Origin: an uncultured Paracoccaceae bacterium | Lineage (GTDB): Bacteria; Pseudomonadota; Alphaproteobacteria; Rhodobacterales; Rhodobacteraceae | Assembly (NCBI GenBank): GCA_947489445.1 | Contig: CANLDN010000002.1 | Location: 379,501 to 443,500 of the forward strand | DNA: 64,000 nucleotides | Direction: 5' to 3' | Shown: positions 8,931 through 17,999 of the stretch, piece after piece | Position numbering within the stretch: position 1 is the first letter of the stretch | How the letters are laid out: the number at the start of each line of letters is the position of its first letter | Notes under the pieces: model-generated | Databases searched by the model: none | What the model saw: only the letters and a program-made list of their open reading frames with translations | Told to the model about the DNA's origin: nothing | Position numbers and translations under genes: made by a program

Positions 8931-9709
8931 CGGAACCCTTCCTCACCGTCTTTGTGCAAGCGTTGACCGCGCGACTCCAACGGCTCCAACGCTTCGGTCA
9001 CCGGTACATTGGGGGCATCATTCACACCAACGACACGCGGTGCGGGATTATGGGCCCAGCGCACGGCATTCTGCAAAACGCGCTGCACATTGGGGTCGAA
9101 AAATGTCGGATAGGTCTCGTGGCCCGGACGGAAATAAAACACATTGCCAGCCCCGCGCTTGTAGGTCAGGCCGGACCGGAATACCTCTCCGCCCTGAAAC
9201 CAGCTGATAAACACGGTCTCCAGCGGTTCCGGAACACCAAAGGGCTCGCCATACATCTCTTCATTCTCTAACTCGAAATGGTCGGGCAAACCGGCAGCAA
9301 TCGGGTGATTGCGGGATGTGACCCACAGCCGTTCCCGCTCACCTGCTTCGCGCCATGTCAGGTTGCAGGGCGTGCCCATCAGGCGCTTGAATATCTTTGC
9401 GAAATGGGAGGAATGCAGCAGGATCAACCCCATACCGGCATGGACATGCTCCGCCACCCGCTCCACCACATCATCGGCCACATCACCATGGGCGGCATGA
9501 CCCCACCAAAGCAAAACATCGGTCTGGGATAAACGATCTTCGGTCAGGCCATGCTCTGGGTCCTGCAGGGTGGCGGTGGTCGCCGTGATGCCATCAACAT
9601 TCAGCGCATCGGCAATCGCGCCATGCATACCCTTTGGGTAAAGGTCAGATACAATCTTGCTTGTCTGCTCATGGACATTCTCGCCCCAGACCACCGCGCG
9701 AATCGTCAT
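8927..9709 (-). CDS. ThuA domain-containing protein
   Basis: A 260-aa protein of the ThuA (trehalose utilisation) family with a class I glutamine amidotransferase-like fold. Visible features are [10 protein letters not shown] at the N-terminus, [40 protein letters not shown] and the C-terminal [20 protein letters not shown]. The start is ATG 9709, preceded by AAAGGACATAAC; the frame stays open upstream but lacks a ribosome site. It forms an operon with the Gfo/Idh/MocA oxidoreductase downstream. A role in disaccharide metabolism is inferred from the family only. Confidence 0.88.
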   Translation of the reverse strand: MTIRAVVWGENVHEQTSKIVSDLYPKGMHGAIADALNVDGITATTATLQDPEHGLTEDRLSQTDVLLWWGHAAHGDVADDVVERVAEHVHAGMGLILLHSSHFAKIFKRLMGTPCNLTWREAGERERLWVTSRNHPIAAGLPDHFELENEEMYGEPFGVPEPLETVFISWFQGGEVFRSGLTYKRGAGNVFYFRPGHETYPTFFDPNVQRVLQNAVRWAHNPAPRVVGVNDAPNVPVTEALEPLESRGQRLHKDGEEGFR

Positions 9710-9824
9710 GTTATGTCCTTTCTCAAATCGTTTTGAGAAAGACGTTGCGCGGCAGTCATTCAAAACGCAAGAGGCTAAAAGGCGCCGCTCACGATTTGGG
9801 GCCGGTCGGGATGTGACAAGGGTG

Positions 9825-10355
9825 TCAGGGGATCAGAATCTGGTTGCGATCAAACCGGGCAAAATCTGCCGTGCCATCATCAAAAACCACCTCGATATAA
9901 ACGTTTTCGATGGTTTCGCCGGGGAAGGTCGCCCAGATCGGGTATGTCGCGGGGTCCGTCATCGCATTGGGTTGGGCCGTATCTTCATGGCAGGGCTCCA
10001 TTTCCAAAACCTGATCAGCGGGCGCACCATTGATGCCATAGCGGATGTCCCACAACCCACAGCGCCACGTCAAAAGGCTGGTGAAATACAGCAGATCCTG
10101 ACCTTCATAAAGACGGACAGACGCCCAATTGCTTTTGGTCATGCCAATGATCGGGCGGACCTCAACAGCGGTTGTGTATTTCCCGGTCGGGACCTGAGGT
10201 TCAGGAATGCGCGCGGACGCCGCGTTTTCAACGGGGTTCGCGGTCGCAACGACTGGTATTGACTCAGCCACGGCAACGTCACCGGACAATGCGGTCGACA
10301 TGTCCATACCCAAACCAACTGCAATCAAATAGGGAATATATAGCTGTAACATCAC
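9825..10355 (-). CDS. Hypothetical envelope protein
   Basis: A 176-aa protein not assigned to a named family. The first ~25 residues ([20 protein letters not shown]) are hydrophobic and may be a signal or membrane anchor. A Pro/Val-rich linker follows, then a beta-rich domain with two cysteines ([13 protein letters not shown] and [11 protein letters not shown]) that could form a disulfide. The ribosome site GGAGATGT precedes the double ATG, so a start three bases later is equally possible. It is monocistronic and downstream of lysE on the same strand. It looks like a Rhodobacteraceae-specific conserved hypothetical; no function is proposed. Confidence 0.7.
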   Translation of the reverse strand: MMLQLYIPYLIAVGLGMDMSTALSGDVAVAESIPVVATANPVENAASARIPEPQVPTGKYTTAVEVRPIIGMTKSNWASVRLYEGQDLLYFTSLLTWRCGLWDIRYGINGAPADQVLEMEPCHEDTAQPNAMTDPATYPIWATFPGETIENVYIEVVFDDGTADFARFDRNQILIP

Positions 10356-10466
10356 ATCTCCTTTCGGGTCCGCCGAAAACGGACTATCGGCTGCATGAAT
10401 GCGCGTGCGTCATCTACGTGACAAAAGCTGCAAAAGGCAATCTTTCGCGCGGTACCCGCCTGGACG

Positions 10467-11108
10467 TCAGCTGCGGCTAGTCAGCAGGCGCAAACCCGCA
10501 AATGCAAAGAAACTGCCCAAAACACCCTGGATGACACGTCGCGCCCGACCATAGGCCTGCACCATCATCGGGGTCGAAAACGCGAGGGCATAGGTCAGAT
10601 GAATGACAACAGACATCGCAAAGGTCCCGACTACAATAACAGCAGCCACCCAAAGCGGTGCGCCATCGCGCAAGCCCAATGCGATGATCGCGATCCACGC
10701 CAGTGCGGCCTTTGGATTGGTCATCTGGATCACATAGCCGCGCTTGAAATATCTGGCAGGTGTCCGGCGACCACCCGCCAATTCACGTGCTTCGATATCA
10801 TGCGACGACATCGCCGATTTGAAAGATTTGTAGGCCAGCCAAAGCAGATAGAGACCGCCAAAAATCTTGATCAATAATAATGCTGATGCATAAGTGGCCA
10901 AGACTGCGGACAAACCAAATACGGTCAACAACGCCCATGTAAACGAACCTGTGGCAACACCCAGCGCTAACGCTATGCCAGATTGGCGACCGACGGCCAT
11001 CGACGTGCCAGTCACAGCAAGGATATTCGGTCCTGGGCTGGCAATCGCCAGTAAAAAGGCACAATAAGCCAAAAGAATACCGGGAAGGTATATCGCAAAG
11101 TCCTGCAT
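10467..11108 (-). CDS. LysE/RhtB family amino-acid exporter
   Basis: Inner-membrane exporter of 213 aa with about six hydrophobic segments. The family signature SPGPNILAVTGTSMAVGRQS lies near the N-terminus, followed by the conserved GGLYLLWLAYKSFKS and the FKRGYVIQMTNPKAALAWIA block. ATG 11108 is chosen because GAGAGG stands upstream; the frame starts five codons earlier. The substrate (lysine, threonine, homoserine or another amino acid) cannot be told from sequence. It is divergent from bchG and shares the 162-bp intergenic region that carries the PpsR-type operators. Confidence 0.9.
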   Translation of the reverse strand: MQDFAIYLPGILLAYCAFLLAIASPGPNILAVTGTSMAVGRQSGIALALGVATGSFTWALLTVFGLSAVLATYASALLLIKIFGGLYLLWLAYKSFKSAMSSHDIEARELAGGRRTPARYFKRGYVIQMTNPKAALAWIAIIALGLRDGAPLWVAAVIVVGTFAMSVVIHLTYALAFSTPMMVQAYGRARRVIQGVLGSFFAFAGLRLLTSRS

Positions 11109-11215
11109 TCTATCGCCTCTCATTCTAACGGCATGTTCATACTATGTTCTTATGTTGGGATCATTACAATTCCTTTTCATGACGAACGCGAAAAAGGGGC
11201 GACCAGATAGCGCAG

Positions 11216-11233
11216 TGTCAGGCTGCCTTTACA
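11216..11233. promoter_or_regulatory. PpsR/CrtJ-type operator, distal site
   Basis: TGT-N12-ACA palindrome (TGTCAGGCTGCCTTTACA) matching the PpsR/CrtJ consensus TGTN12ACA, which represses bacteriochlorophyll genes in oxygen or light. It lies 38 bp upstream of the bchG start codon. Its spacing to the second site is 35 bp start to start. Confidence 0.75.
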
Positions 11234-11250
11234 CTTGCCCCAATGGCAAT

Positions 11251-11268
11251 TGTCACACTAGAATGACA
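11251..11268. promoter_or_regulatory. PpsR/CrtJ-type operator, proximal site
   Basis: A second TGT-N12-ACA palindrome (TGTCACACTAGAATGACA), with the extended TGTCA/TGACA arms of a strong site. It ends two bases before the bchG ATG, so bound repressor would cover the translation start region. Paired sites allow the cooperative binding known for PpsR/CrtJ. Confidence 0.8.
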
Positions 11269-11270
11269 AA

Positions 11271-12185
11271 ATGAGTGTCACGTCAGATTTACACATCTCG
11301 ATTGTGCCCCGCCGCTGGCCCGAGCCGCGCGCGACACTGCGATTGATTAAGCCCGTGACATGGTTTCCGCCGATGTGGGCTTATCTTTGCGGGGTGGTTT
11401 CGTCCGGCATAAGCCCCTCTGGCCAATGGTTTTTTGTCATCCTCGGGGTGATTTTGGCAGGCCCTATCGTCTGCGGTATGTCGCAGGCGGCAAATGATTG
11501 GTGTGACCGCCATGTAGATGCCATCAACGAACCTGATCGGCCGATTCCATCGGGCCGCATTCCCGGTCGTTGGGGGCTGTATATCGCGCTGGCGATGACG
11601 GTCCTAGGGCTTCTCGTCGGTTATCAATTGGGTCCATGGGGCTTCGGGGCCACAATCTTGGCTGTCGCCGCCGCTTGGGCCTATTCCGCTGAGCCGATCC
11701 GGGCCAAGAAATCCGGTTTGTGGGGGCCGGGGCTGTGCGGCTTGGCCTATGAAACCCTGCCTTGGATTACCGGTGCCGCCGTCGTTGCGGCAGGGGCGCC
11801 GCGCCCAGAAAATATCGCGATTGCCGTGCTGTACGGGATCGGCGCGCATGGGATCATGACGCTGAACGACTTCAAGGCAATCGAAGGTGACCGCCAAATG
11901 GGATTGCGTTCGCTGCCTGTCACGCTTGGCCCCGACCGGGCGGCAAAGGTTGCCTGCTGGGTCATGGCCGTCCCCCAAGTTATCGTCATCATAGCACTCA
12001 CACTCTGGGACAAACCGCTTCACGCCTTGGGTGTCGGGGTCATGCTGGTCGTGCAACTGGCTGCCATGCGGGTGCTCTTGCGTGATCCGGAAGGCAAGAC
12101 GCCCTGGTACCAGGGCATGGGAATTCTCTTTTACATCAGCGGTATGATGATTGCCGCCACAGCATTGCGCAGCATCGGAGGATGA
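11271..12185 (+). CDS. bchG: Bacteriochlorophyll synthase
   Basis: UbiA-type prenyltransferase that esterifies bacteriochlorophyllide a with geranylgeranyl diphosphate; polytopic inner-membrane protein, 304 aa. The diagnostic segments are LIKPVTWFPPMWAYLCG, then AANDWCDRHVDAINEPDRPI with its Asp-rich Mg-PPi site, and the second Asp motif HGIMTLNDFKAIEGDRQMG. It is the first gene of a compact block with the PucC-like transporter (1-bp gap), bchP and idi. Two PpsR-type operators lie directly upstream, one ending two bases before the ATG, and no clear Shine-Dalgarno is seen. Regulation by PpsR is expected. Confidence 0.97.
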   Translation: MSVTSDLHISIVPRRWPEPRATLRLIKPVTWFPPMWAYLCGVVSSGISPSGQWFFVILGVILAGPIVCGMSQAANDWCDRHVDAINEPDRPIPSGRIPGRWGLYIALAMTVLGLLVGYQLGPWGFGATILAVAAAWAYSAEPIRAKKSGLWGPGLCGLAYETLPWITGAAVVAAGAPRPENIAIAVLYGIGAHGIMTLNDFKAIEGDRQMGLRSLPVTLGPDRAAKVACWVMAVPQVIVIIALTLWDKPLHALGVGVMLVVQLAAMRVLLRDPEGKTPWYQGMGILFYISGMMIAATALRSIGG

Positions 12186-12186
12186 A

Positions 12187-13467
12187 ATGACACTTTCATG
12201 GTTCCAGATTTTTCGGCTTGGCCTTGTACAAATGGCCTTGGGCGCCATCGTCGTCCTGACAACATCGACCCTGAACCGGTTGATGGTGGTGGAGCTGTCG
12301 CTGCCAGCCGTCCTCCCCGGCCTGCTCGTGGCGCTCCACTACGGTATTCAAATGACCCGGCCACATTGGGGCTTCGCCTCAGACGCGGGCGGACATAGAA
12401 CACGCTGGATCGTCGGAGGCATGATTGCGCTCGCGGCGGGCGCGCTTCTGGCCGCAGTGGGTGTGTTGGTTCTCGAAACCTCCTTCGCTACCGGAATGAT
12501 CATCTCCATCGTGGCCTACGCACTGATCGGTCTGGGCGTGGGTGCGTCGGGCACGTCGCTGCTTGCTTTATTGGCAACGACAACCGCGCCAAACCGGCGA
12601 GCGGCGGCCGCAACAATCACATGGCTGATGATGATCTTCGGGATCGCGATGACAGCGGGCGTCGTCGGATCGCTCATCGACCCTTACACGCCACAACTCC
12701 TTATCAAGATCGTTGCCATTGTGGTCGCCACAGCCGTCGCACTGACTTGCCTCGCCGTCTGGGGGGTTGAGCGAACGCTAATCGCCGTGCGCGAACCGGA
12801 CCCCACCCCATTCAAACAAGGGCTGGCCGAGGTCTGGCAAGAACGCAAGGCACGCAACTTCACGCTCTTCGTATTCCTGTCCATGACCGCCTATTTCATG
12901 CAGGAATTGATCCTGGAACCCTATGCAGGGCTGGTCTTCGATTTCACCCCTGGGCAATCCACATCGCTGTCGGGCGCACAAAACGGCGGTGTCTTTATCG
13001 GTATGCTCACGGTCGGGATCATGGCGACCGGACTGAAAATCGGCGCGTTGCGCAATTGGGTTGTGGCGGGCTGCCTTGGCTCTGCAGCCGCACTCGCGTC
13101 AATCACCCTTCTTGGGCCCATTGGGCCGGGCGCCCCATTGATGCCTGCTGTTGTAACACTGGGTTTCTTCAACGGCATGTTCGCCGTCGCGGCCATCGGG
13201 TCGATGATGGCACTGGCGGGCCAAGGGCGTGAACAACGCGAAGGGACACGGATGGGACTCTGGGGGGCGGCCCAGGCCATCGCCGCCGGTTTCGGCGGGC
13301 TGCTCGGGGCCGGTATGGTGGATGTCCTCCGGCTTTCGTTCACCGATGCGCAGGCCTTTGGGTCCGTCCTTATTCTCGAGGCCGCAATTTTCATCGCCGC
13401 CGCCGCCATGGCCGCCAAAATCATGGACCGCAAAATGCCGTCTGCCACCCTCGTTCCGGGAGAATAG
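12187..13467 (+). CDS. PucC/LhaA-family MFS protein (Bch2 type)
   Basis: A 426-aa polytopic protein (about 12 hydrophobic segments) of the PucC/LhaA/Bch2 branch of the major facilitator superfamily, which assists assembly of light-harvesting complexes or pigment delivery. Typical stretches are FRLGLVQMALGAIVVLTTST, NRLMVVELSLPAVLPGLLVA, then HYGIQMTRPHWGFASD and, near the end, EGTRMGLWGAAQAIAAGFGG. The ATG at 12187 follows the bchG stop by one base, whereas an upstream in-frame start at 12151 would overlap bchG. In other phototrophs this gene likewise lies between bchG and bchP. Confidence 0.93.
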   Translation: MTLSWFQIFRLGLVQMALGAIVVLTTSTLNRLMVVELSLPAVLPGLLVALHYGIQMTRPHWGFASDAGGHRTRWIVGGMIALAAGALLAAVGVLVLETSFATGMIISIVAYALIGLGVGASGTSLLALLATTTAPNRRAAAATITWLMMIFGIAMTAGVVGSLIDPYTPQLLIKIVAIVVATAVALTCLAVWGVERTLIAVREPDPTPFKQGLAEVWQERKARNFTLFVFLSMTAYFMQELILEPYAGLVFDFTPGQSTSLSGAQNGGVFIGMLTVGIMATGLKIGALRNWVVAGCLGSAAALASITLLGPIGPGAPLMPAVVTLGFFNGMFAVAAIGSMMALAGQGREQREGTRMGLWGAAQAIAAGFGGLLGAGMVDVLRLSFTDAQAFGSVLILEAAIFIAAAAMAAKIMDRKMPSATLVPGE

Positions 13468-13470
13468 CCA

Positions 13471-14652
13471 ATGCAATATGATGTCGTTGTCGTGGGCGCA
13501 GGCCCATCCGGGGCCACCGCCGCCGAGGATCTGGCAAGGTCGGGCCACAAGGTCGCCTTCATTGACCGGGACGGGCGGATCAAACCCTGCGGTGGGGCAA
13601 TCCCACCCCGGCTGATCCAGGATTTTTTCATCCCCGACGAACAGATCGTGGCCAAGGTCAACACTGCACGCATGATTTCCCCGACCCAACGGCACGTGGA
13701 TATCCCGATTGAAAATGGCTTTGTCGGTATGGTCGATCGGGAACATTTCGATGAATACCTGCGCAACCGGGCCAAAAAGGCGGGCGCGCACCGCTATACC
13801 GGTACCTTCACCAAGATCGAACGGGATGAAGACGGAACACATGTTGTCTACCGCGACAAGGTCAGCGGGAACGAGATGAAGCTGACAGCAAAGCTCGTCA
13901 TCGGGGCCGACGGGGCGCGTTCAAACGTGGCGCGGGCGGAAATCAAGGATGGAGACAAAATCCCCTATGTGATCGCCTACCACGAAATCATCGAAGCGCC
14001 AAAGGCCAACGCGGTCTACGATCCGATGCGGTGCGACGTGGTCTATGACGGCAAAATATCTCCCGATTTCTATGGCTGGGTGTTCCCGCACGGAGGGCAA
14101 GCCAGCGTTGGCATGGGGTCGATGATCAAATCGGTTGACGTCAAACAGGCGACGGCAGACCTACGGGCCGCATCCGGGCTGACTGACTGCAAAACCATCC
14201 GAAAGGAAGGGGCACCCATCCCGCTCAAACCCTTGGACAAATGGGACAACGGCAAAGACGTCGTTCTTGCAGGCGATGCAGCCGGCGTTGTGGCACCGTC
14301 ATCGGGCGAAGGGATCTATTACGCCATGGTTGGGGGCCGGGTCGCGGCCACAGCGGCGGCCGCCGCTTTGGCATCGGGACGGGTCAAAGACCTGCAACTG
14401 GCACGCAAACTGTTCATGCGGGAACACAAACAGGTTTTCCGGGTTTTGGGCGCGATGCAAAATGCCTATTACCGCAGCGACGAACGGCGCGAACGGTTTG
14501 TGTCACTTTGCCACGATGTGGACGTACAAAAGCTCACGTTTGAGGCGTATATGAACAAGAAACTGGTAAAGGCGCGGCCTATGGCACACCTCAAAATCGG
14601 CATCAAGAACCTCGCGCATCTGACGCGACTGGTTTCGCCACTGCGGACATGA
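13471..14652 (+). CDS. bchP: Geranylgeranyl diphosphate/bacteriochlorophyll reductase
   Basis: FAD-dependent reductase that saturates three double bonds of the geranylgeranyl tail to phytyl, 393 aa. The N-terminal dinucleotide-binding motif is VVVVGAGPSGATAAEDLARS, followed by the GGR-type KPCGGAIPPRLIQDFFIPDE. The second FAD motif is VVLAGDAAGVVAPSSGEGIY. It starts 3 bp after the Bch2-type gene and its end overlaps idi by 4 bp (ATGA), so the four genes form one operon. The C-terminus is slightly basic, as in relatives. Confidence 0.97.
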   Translation: MQYDVVVVGAGPSGATAAEDLARSGHKVAFIDRDGRIKPCGGAIPPRLIQDFFIPDEQIVAKVNTARMISPTQRHVDIPIENGFVGMVDREHFDEYLRNRAKKAGAHRYTGTFTKIERDEDGTHVVYRDKVSGNEMKLTAKLVIGADGARSNVARAEIKDGDKIPYVIAYHEIIEAPKANAVYDPMRCDVVYDGKISPDFYGWVFPHGGQASVGMGSMIKSVDVKQATADLRAASGLTDCKTIRKEGAPIPLKPLDKWDNGKDVVLAGDAAGVVAPSSGEGIYYAMVGGRVAATAAAAALASGRVKDLQLARKLFMREHKQVFRVLGAMQNAYYRSDERRERFVSLCHDVDVQKLTFEAYMNKKLVKARPMAHLKIGIKNLAHLTRLVSPLRT

Positions 14653-15182
14653 CAATCATGATCCCGGCCTGGGTAAATGGTGTGTTGAAACCGGTCGAGA
14701 AACTTGAGGCGCATCAAAAGGGCCTCAAGCATAAAGCGGTCAGTGTTTTTGTGATGAACCGGGGACGCGTGCTGATCCAGCAGCGGGCGATGCACAAGTA
14801 TCACACGCCTGGCCTCTGGGCGAACACTTGCTGTACGCACCCCGAATGGGACGAAGACCCGGCCGACTGCGCGATCCGGCGGTTGAACGAAGAGCTTGGG
14901 ATCAAAGGGTTGTACCCCGCGCACCGGGATCAGATCGAATATCGGGCTGACGTGGGCGGCGGTTTGATCGAACATGAACTGGTCGAGATTTTCGTGGCCG
15001 ACGCCCCTAGCGACATGCAAATTGCACCAAACTCGGATGAGGTGATGGCCACCCGATGGGTCGATTTTTATGACCTGTCCGCTGATGTTGCGCGGCACCC
15101 CGCGCGATACACGCCATGGCTGCAGATTTATCTTCAAGAACATCAAAACGCGATTTTCGGGGATCTGGTGCGCGCAGGGTAG
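14649..15182 (+). CDS. idi: Isopentenyl-diphosphate delta-isomerase, type 1
   Basis: Nudix-fold enzyme that interconverts IPP and DMAPP, supplying the prenyl chain for bacteriochlorophyll and carotenoids; 177 aa. The catalytic Cys lies in LWANTCCTHPEWDEDPADCA and the metal-binding Nudix-like helix is AIRRLNEELGI. It overlaps the bchP stop by 4 bp. Placement of idi at the end of bchG-bch2-bchP is known in Rhodobacter-type photosynthesis clusters. Downstream the region changes character abruptly: an IS5-type remnant begins about 85 bp later. Confidence 0.95.
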   Translation: MTIMIPAWVNGVLKPVEKLEAHQKGLKHKAVSVFVMNRGRVLIQQRAMHKYHTPGLWANTCCTHPEWDEDPADCAIRRLNEELGIKGLYPAHRDQIEYRADVGGGLIEHELVEIFVADAPSDMQIAPNSDEVMATRWVDFYDLSADVARHPARYTPWLQIYLQEHQNAIFGDLVRAG

Positions 15183-15266
15183 GTGGATCAAGATCCACCT
15201 TACATCACCATCTGTTCCGCCATGTCCCGGGCTGGCTCTGTTTCGGTAGAGGGCAGGATCGCTAGT

Positions 15267-16091
15267 TAGGGTCAGGACCCATTGATTTTAACTGCGTTGC
15301 ATGATTCATCGGTCGAAAATCGAGTGGTGAAATGAGCGACCGCCACTGGCTGAATGACGCGCAGATGAGACGTCTGGAACCCTGCCTCCCAAAGTCCCAT
15401 GGCAAGCCACACCTTGATGACAGGCGCATCTTAAATGGCATTATCTTCGTCAGTCGCAATAAGTTACGATGGCGGGATGCATCCAAAGAGTATGGCCCGC
15501 ACAAGACGCTGTACAACCGCTGGAAGCGATGGAGCGACAAAGGCGTCTTTGCCCAGATCATGATGGGATTGGCCGCAGAACACAGCGACGAGGAAACGGT
15601 CATGATTGATACGACCTACCTGAAGGCTCACCGTACAACGACCAGTATGGGCGTCAGAAAAGGGGCGCAGGCGTCTGATTGGGCTGACCGAGGGTGGCAT
15701 GAATACCAAACAGGGTGCCGTCTGAGACAGCCATGGGCGCCCTATCAACCCGCTGGACATGTAAACGATTACATCGGCGCACGGGGCGCTGTTGAGCAGC
15801 CAGCCAAGCGTCGATTGTTTGCTTGGCGATCGCGGATACGATGCCGATTGGTTCCGCGTAGCCTTACAGGATAAGGGCATACGGCCCTGCATCCCCGGTG
15901 GAAAATTGCGTGCCAAAGCCGTTCGTAATGACAAGCGTCGATACAAACGGCGTAACCGGATCGAGATTATGTTCGGACGATTGAAAAACTGGCAGCGTGT
16001 AGCAACACGCTATGACCGATGTCCAAAGGTCTTACTCTCAGCAATCGCACTCGCCGCCCTAGTCATCTACTGGTTATGAGTCCTAATCCTA
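15267..16091 (+). mobile_element. Degenerate IS5-family element (IS427-like)
   Basis: An ~825-bp element bounded by imperfect inverted repeats. The left end TAGGGTCAGGACCCAT (15267-15282) matches the complement of the right end (16076-16091) at 13 of 16 positions. The size and a single transposase-like frame fit the IS427 subgroup of IS5. The transposase is broken by several frame changes, so the copy cannot move by itself. It sits immediately downstream of idi and marks the edge of the photosynthesis block. The exact target duplication is unclear; CTAG occurs at both borders. Confidence 0.8.
15332..16079 (+). pseudogene. IS5-family transposase, multiply frameshifted
   Basis: The N-terminal part (from 15332) reads WLNDAQMRRLEPCLPKSHGK and then VMIDTTYLKAHRTTTSMG, the helix-turn-helix region and first DDE aspartate. 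After about 15660 the conserved sequence moves to another frame (IGLTEGGMNTK), with internal stops, returns near 15760 (VNDYIGARGAVEQ), then shifts again near 15790 to LLGDRGYDADWFRVALQDKG, which carries the second Asp. It ends with RRNRIEIMFGRLKNWQRVAT and the catalytic Glu. All DDE residues are recognisable but scattered over frames, so it is a decayed copy. Confidence 0.85.
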
Positions 16092-16547
16092 GGTTCTTAA
16101 CCATATTGTGAATCTGTCAAAACATCGAAAGCTGCCATTCGTGCAAGTCGCAATATCGGTCAAAGCGGGTTCTATCTGAATTGATGGAAGTTACTTCAAA
16201 AGGAAGATCAAGCGGTATGGCCATACAACCCAAGAGCCAAGAATGATGTGGGAGGCAGAATCCATATTAGGGAAACACCAATAGATTGATCGCTTTCTGA
16301 GAAACGAGCAGACAGTTTCTGGCGAATTTTATCCACAAGCAAAGGTTCTTGGAAAAGCTCATTTCAAAATAGTGGCTGTCTCCAGCCAAAACCGGATATT
16401 GGTAAGCGACTCAGCATCCGTCAATGCGGGCTCATTTGGTACTTTCACCGCGATCCGCTCGAAGACCGGTTTTACCGTTTTTCTCGTTTTGGGGCCAATG
16501 TTGCGCCATGAAGGTCAAACCTATCTGACGTTCAGCAAATGTGTCGT
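16092..16547. other. Gene-free stretch after the IS remnant
   Basis: About 455 bp with no open frame of note, lower G+C than neighbouring genes, and no recognisable RNA gene or repeat. It separates the IS5 remnant from a convergently oriented lipoprotein gene. It may be debris of former coding sequence disrupted by the insertion, but I see nothing specific enough to call. Confidence 0.4.
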
Positions 16548-17084
16548 CTAAAACGAGTTGCAGCTTGTGTAGAATAACTGGCAACTTTCTGGCTTTAGCT
16601 CAAAAATGGGTGTCATGAATGCTTGGCAAGCCGTGTTGTTTTCAAATGTGCCCCGCACCGCGTTGACCTGCGATTGCAAGTCTTCGCAGTCCTTTATGTC
16701 CAACGCGATCTGGCGCAGTCTGGTGTCAAGCTCCATGCGCGTGCTGTCAGCGTCTACTCTTGCGTAGGTCATATCGCCAAACAGGACGATCACGTCCTCG
16801 TCAGGTTTGTGCAGCACGGGAAGCGGCCCCTGCGGCAACCCAATGCTGACAACGCCATCCGCATAAGTGGCCACGAAATCCTCTTTTTCGAGCGTACCGT
16901 CCCACGATGATGGGCGATATACCACAGCACTATAGACCCCATCGTTTTCCTTAATCTCGACAAAGTTGCGATCATCTTCTTTCCAAAAACCAATTGACGC
17001 GGCTTTGTCTTCCTTGCAGCCGATCAGCAGCGCGCCCAGAACGATCATCAGCGAAAGACGAAGTACGGAAAAAATGGAGGTCAT
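16548..17084 (-). CDS. Hypothetical lipoprotein
   Basis: A 178-aa protein with a clear lipoprotein signal: hydrophobic LRLSLMIVLGALLIGC with Cys at the lipobox, so membrane-anchored in the periplasm. The mature part is acidic and beta-rich (VEIKENDGVYSAVVYRPSSW) and ends with four cysteines (DIKDCED, NTACQAF, ESCQLFYTSC), which could pair. No family recognised. The nearest same-strand gene upstream is the winged-helix membrane protein, about 195 bp away, so it is probably its own transcription unit. Confidence 0.7.
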   Translation of the reverse strand: MTSIFSVLRLSLMIVLGALLIGCKEDKAASIGFWKEDDRNFVEIKENDGVYSAVVYRPSSWDGTLEKEDFVATYADGVVSIGLPQGPLPVLHKPDEDVIVLFGDMTYARVDADSTRMELDTRLRQIALDIKDCEDLQSQVNAVRGTFENNTACQAFMTPIFELKPESCQLFYTSCNSF

Positions 17085-17279
17085 TGGCGAATATCCTTTT
17101 CATTCAATAGCGCGCGGCAATGAGGCCGCAGGCATGGCATCAAAACCGATGAAGGAAACTGTGGACAATCGTTAGGGTACTCACTTTGGCCGACGTTATA
17201 ACTTGGGGGCCTGCGATTGCAAACTTGGTATAGCATTCCCGAGATGGATGTATTCGCGTGTCGCCTTGATCGCCGACCC

Positions 17280-17999
17280 TCAGACCATTCGGATGACGTC
17301 TTTGTCGATTGCCAACATGTACCCCTTGCGGGCGATGTTTTTGACCAGAAGTTCGCTGACCATTTGATTGCCCAAAGTGTCGCGCAAGCGTTTGATGCGC
17401 GTCGCGCCTGCCGCCTCGTCACAATCCGCGGCGCTGCGCCCGGAAATCATGCCCTCGATTTCAGCCCCTGATAGCACCTCATCGTCCATGCGTGCTTCGG
17501 CCAGTACAGACAGGGTTTCAATCGCGGCCTCTGTCAGTTTGAATTCAAAGTCATTGAGGTAGACCGCCTTTTCATCGCGGCTGATGGTGAGTGAGTTCAC
17601 CTCGATCCCTTGCCGTTCGATTTTGACCATGCGCCGGTTCAGCGCGATCAACATGACGAGAAAGGCGACCGCAGCAACAAGCAGGGCCGTTGCGAAGACA
17701 AGCAAGACGAAGATCACGAAACGGTAGGAGGCAAGCGTATCCGAAAACGCCGTGCCCGATTGGGCCAGAATTTCCAGCAGCCGGATTTCGGCCATACCTG
17801 TCAGATTATCGTTTTCGATAAATAGCCGTTCGACCCGTGCATTGAACGCATTGGCATCCGGCAGATTAATGAACAAGAGCACTGCTGCAATCGCCAGAAT
17901 AAGGACGATCGCCGCAATCCCTGCGATCACAATCCGGCTGCCGATTTCACGTGCCTCAGTAGCGGAGGAAGTATTCACCCGCGCTTTCCCTTCTTTCAT
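17280..17999 (-). CDS. Membrane-anchored winged-helix DNA-binding protein
   Basis: About 239 aa. Two hydrophobic helices are visible: IVIAGIAAIVLILAIAAVLL (about 22-43) and FVIFVLLVFATALLVAAVAF (about 94-115). The loop between them would be periplasmic and the C-terminus cytoplasmic. The C-terminal ~100 residues look like an OmpR/PhoB-type winged helix: VYLNDFEFKLTEAAIETLSV, then TRIKRLRDTLGNQMVSELLV and NIARKGYMLAID, matching the recognition helix and wing. This is the reverse of ToxR topology, with the DNA-binding domain after the TM segments. The start is uncertain: ATG 17999 overlaps the preceding gene by 44 bp and GTG 17978 is an alternative. The overlap suggests translational coupling with the small exported protein upstream. 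Confidence 0.65.
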   Translation of the reverse strand: MKEGKARVNTSSATEAREIGSRIVIAGIAAIVLILAIAAVLLFINLPDANAFNARVERLFIENDNLTGMAEIRLLEILAQSGTAFSDTLASYRFVIFVLLVFATALLVAAVAFLVMLIALNRRMVKIERQGIEVNSLTISRDEKAVYLNDFEFKLTEAAIETLSVLAEARMDDEVLSGAEIEGMISGRSAADCDEAAGATRIKRLRDTLGNQMVSELLVKNIARKGYMLAIDKDVIRMV

